Shown here piece after piece: positions 62,407 to 64,000 of a stretch of DNA of 64,000 nt. A program made the position numbers and the translations under genes. The notes beneath the pieces were generated by a model, which saw nothing but the letters and a program-made list of their open reading frames with translations, had not been told where the DNA came from and ran no database searches. The stretch comes from Omphiscola glabra (lineage: Eukaryota; Mollusca; Gastropoda; Lymnaeidae): NCBI GenBank assembly GCA_964017045.1, contig OZ024807.1, forward strand, positions 12,967,241-13,031,240. The letters are read 5' to 3'. The stretch's first letter is position 1. The number at the start of each line of letters is the position of its first letter.

Positions 62407-62910
62407 ATTTATTACCGCAACACTCCACATTACGGCACCACTCCCGAGGTTGCTTATTACCGCTTAACTCCACATTACAGCCCCACTCCAGAAGCTGTTT
62501 ATTACCGCATCACTCAACATTACGGCACCAATCCAGAGGTTGTTTATTACCGCATCACACCACATTACGGCACCACTTCAGAGGCTGTTTATTATAGCAT
62601 CACTCCACATTACGGCACACTCCAGAGGCTGTTTATTACCGCATCACTCCACATTACGGCACCACTCCAGAGGCTGTTTATTACCGCATCACTCCACATT
62701 ACGGCACCACTCCAGAGGTTGTTTATTACCGCATCACTCCACATTACGGCACCACTCCAGAGGTTGTTCATTACCGCATCACTCCACATTACGGCACCAC
62801 TCCAGAGGTTGTTTATTACCGCATCACTCCACATTACGGCATCACTACAGATATTGTTTATTACCGCAACACTCCACATTACGGCCCCACTCCAGAGGTT
62901 GTTTATAAAC
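62407..62910 (+). repeat. 45 bp minisatellite, about 11 copies
   Basis: Unit TTTATTACCGCATCACTCCA then CATTACGGCACCACTCCAGA and GGTTG. The 45 bp period preserves frame, so plus and minus frames stay open across it. Non-coding by every other sign. Confidence 0.97.
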
Positions 62911-63034
62911 ACGCGCGGGGCAGGATAGAGATTCTCTTCTAATTTAGCAACGCACTCCGAAATTTGCTTTTTCGGATTGACGAAGAACGCCAATCTCGCA
63001 TATCAACAACCGTATCATAATCCTTGTTTTAGAC

Positions 63035-63231
63035 CAGGCCCGCACAAACAAAATGTGAAGTGGGCCGTAATACTTTATGAAAAACTTGTGCGGGCCGAAA
63101 GACAATAGGACAGGGACGAAAGATATTAAAAAAAAAAAATAATAATAAAGAATATTTCGTTACTTCGCGGGTCGCCAAGTGGATGCTGGTGGGCCACATG
63201 CGGCTCGCGGTCCGTTTGTTGTGCAGGCCTG
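63035..63231 (-). mobile_element. hAT-like MITE with CAGGCCTGCACAAC ends, copy 2
   Basis: Opposite orientation to 53192-53422: begins CAGGCCCGCACAAAC and ends TTGTTGTGCAGGCCTG. Shared blocks include CGTAATACTTTATGAAAAAC and GCGGGCCG-type sequence. Flanks TTTTAGAC and CTTTAGAG match at 6 of 8 bases. Confidence 0.85.
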
Positions 63232-63614
63232 CTTTAGAGAAAAACTAAAAGTCTGACTTCGATATCCTGACTTGCGTCTTTGGTCGGTAAAAACTTCTGA
63301 AACATGCAGTCAGTGATTGATTGATTTATTTATATTTTGAAATTATTATTGTTTTTCAAAATTTAGTATCTAATACTCGACTCCAAAGTGATTCCTCAAA
63401 GTTAACGCATCAACCTTTTCCCCAGGAAATAAGTAGCACACAGGGAAAAAAAGAGGGTTGGGGGTATTTAAAAATAAAGACATAAAGAGACAAAGGACGT
63501 ATCGGCAAAAAACCTACGTTGGCGAAAATACAACAAACAGGTAAACAAGATAATAAATTAAATTAAAATAACTTTATCTAACGCAGTGGTGTTCGAGGGA
63601 AATTTATGAAAGCT
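63232..63614. other. Intergenic, nothing recognised
   Basis: Short AT-rich spacer between the MITE and the terminal minisatellite. Confidence 0.5.
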
Positions 63615-64000
63615 TTCTCCTGTTGCTTCATCTGCGGTACCAGTGTTGTATTGTCCCGTTGCTTCACCTGCGGTACCAGTGTTGTATTCTCCCGTTGCTT
63701 CACCTGCGGTACCAGTGTTGTATTCTCCCATTGCTTCATCTGCGGTATCAGAGTTGTATTCTCCCATTGCTTCATCTGCGGTACCAGTGTTGTATTGTCC
63801 CGTTGCTTCACCTGCGGTACCAGTGTTGTATTGTCCCGTTGCTTCACCTGCGGTACCAGTGTTGTATTGTCCCGTTGCTTCACCTGCGGTACCAGTGTTG
63901 TATTCTCCCATTGCTTCATCTGCGATACCAGTGTTGTATTGTCCCCTAGCTTCATCTGCGGTACCAGTGTTGTATTCTCCCGTTGCTTCACCTGCGGTAG
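63615..64000 (+). repeat. 36 bp minisatellite, more than 10 copies, runs off window
   Basis: Unit GTTGCTTCACCTGCGGTACC then AGTGTTGTATTGTCCC, with CTCCC and ATCTGC variants. The 36 bp period keeps one plus and two minus frames open. The array continues past the window edge. Confidence 0.97.

Noticed and set aside
62392..62993. Long open frames on both strands
   Set aside because: They follow from the 45 bp (15-codon) period of the minisatellite, not from coding constraint.
63558..63991. Three overlapping frames of 108-137 codons
   Set aside because: Produced by the 36 bp minisatellite; no start context, splice sites or known domain.

Overview
The window looks like AT-rich, repeat-laden genomic DNA from an invertebrate animal, most likely a mollusc and possibly a freshwater gastropod. 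The evidence is spliced metazoan genes with GT-AG introns of hundreds of bases to several kilobases, decayed non-LTR retrotransposons, many hAT-type miniature elements including SPIN-like copies (SPIN is known from a pond snail as well as vertebrates), and very many minisatellites. The species assignment is inference; the gene identifications rest on conserved protein motifs read from the exons.

Three protein-coding genes can be reconstructed. (1) NAA50, plus strand, 19618-23451: N-alpha-acetyltransferase 50, four coding exons recovered, first coding exon not located, one intron with a GC donor. (2) SNAPC2, minus strand, 29028-24447: a complete eight-exon, 356-residue homologue of snRNA-activating protein complex subunit 2. 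It is convergent with NAA50, with about 1 kb between the stop codons. (3) A complete nine-exon Rh-type ammonium transporter of 472 residues, minus strand, 50129-38836, with a 6.7 kb first intron full of repeats. The three genes have no evident joint function: one modifies protein N-termini, one helps transcribe snRNA genes, and one is a membrane NH3/CO2 channel.

Layout. 1-9 kb: no firm gene, poly-G/poly-C tracts and several miniature transposons. 9-19 kb: AT-rich, an array of about 35 bp, a dead LINE end and a perfect-TSD hAT element. 19.6-31.7 kb: the NAA50/SNAPC2 pair; NAA50 intron 3 holds a dead LINE that is itself split by a 148 bp inverted-repeat element. 32.5-38.5 kb: two more LINE fragments in opposite orientations and miniature elements. 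38.8-50.1 kb: the Rh gene. 50-64 kb: gene-poor flank with about seven minisatellites (unit 21 to 114 bp) and several hAT elements.

The most unusual observations are: (a) two introns of the Rh gene carry tandem arrays whose unit includes the authentic exon/intron junction, so intact 5' splice sites are repeated up to ten times; (b) SPIN-like elements, including a 51 bp remnant flanked by a perfect 8 bp target duplication; (c) a shared nnnTAnnn target-site pattern across several different miniature families; (d) a SNAPC2 homologue outside vertebrates. I found no CRISPR array, rRNA or tRNA gene.
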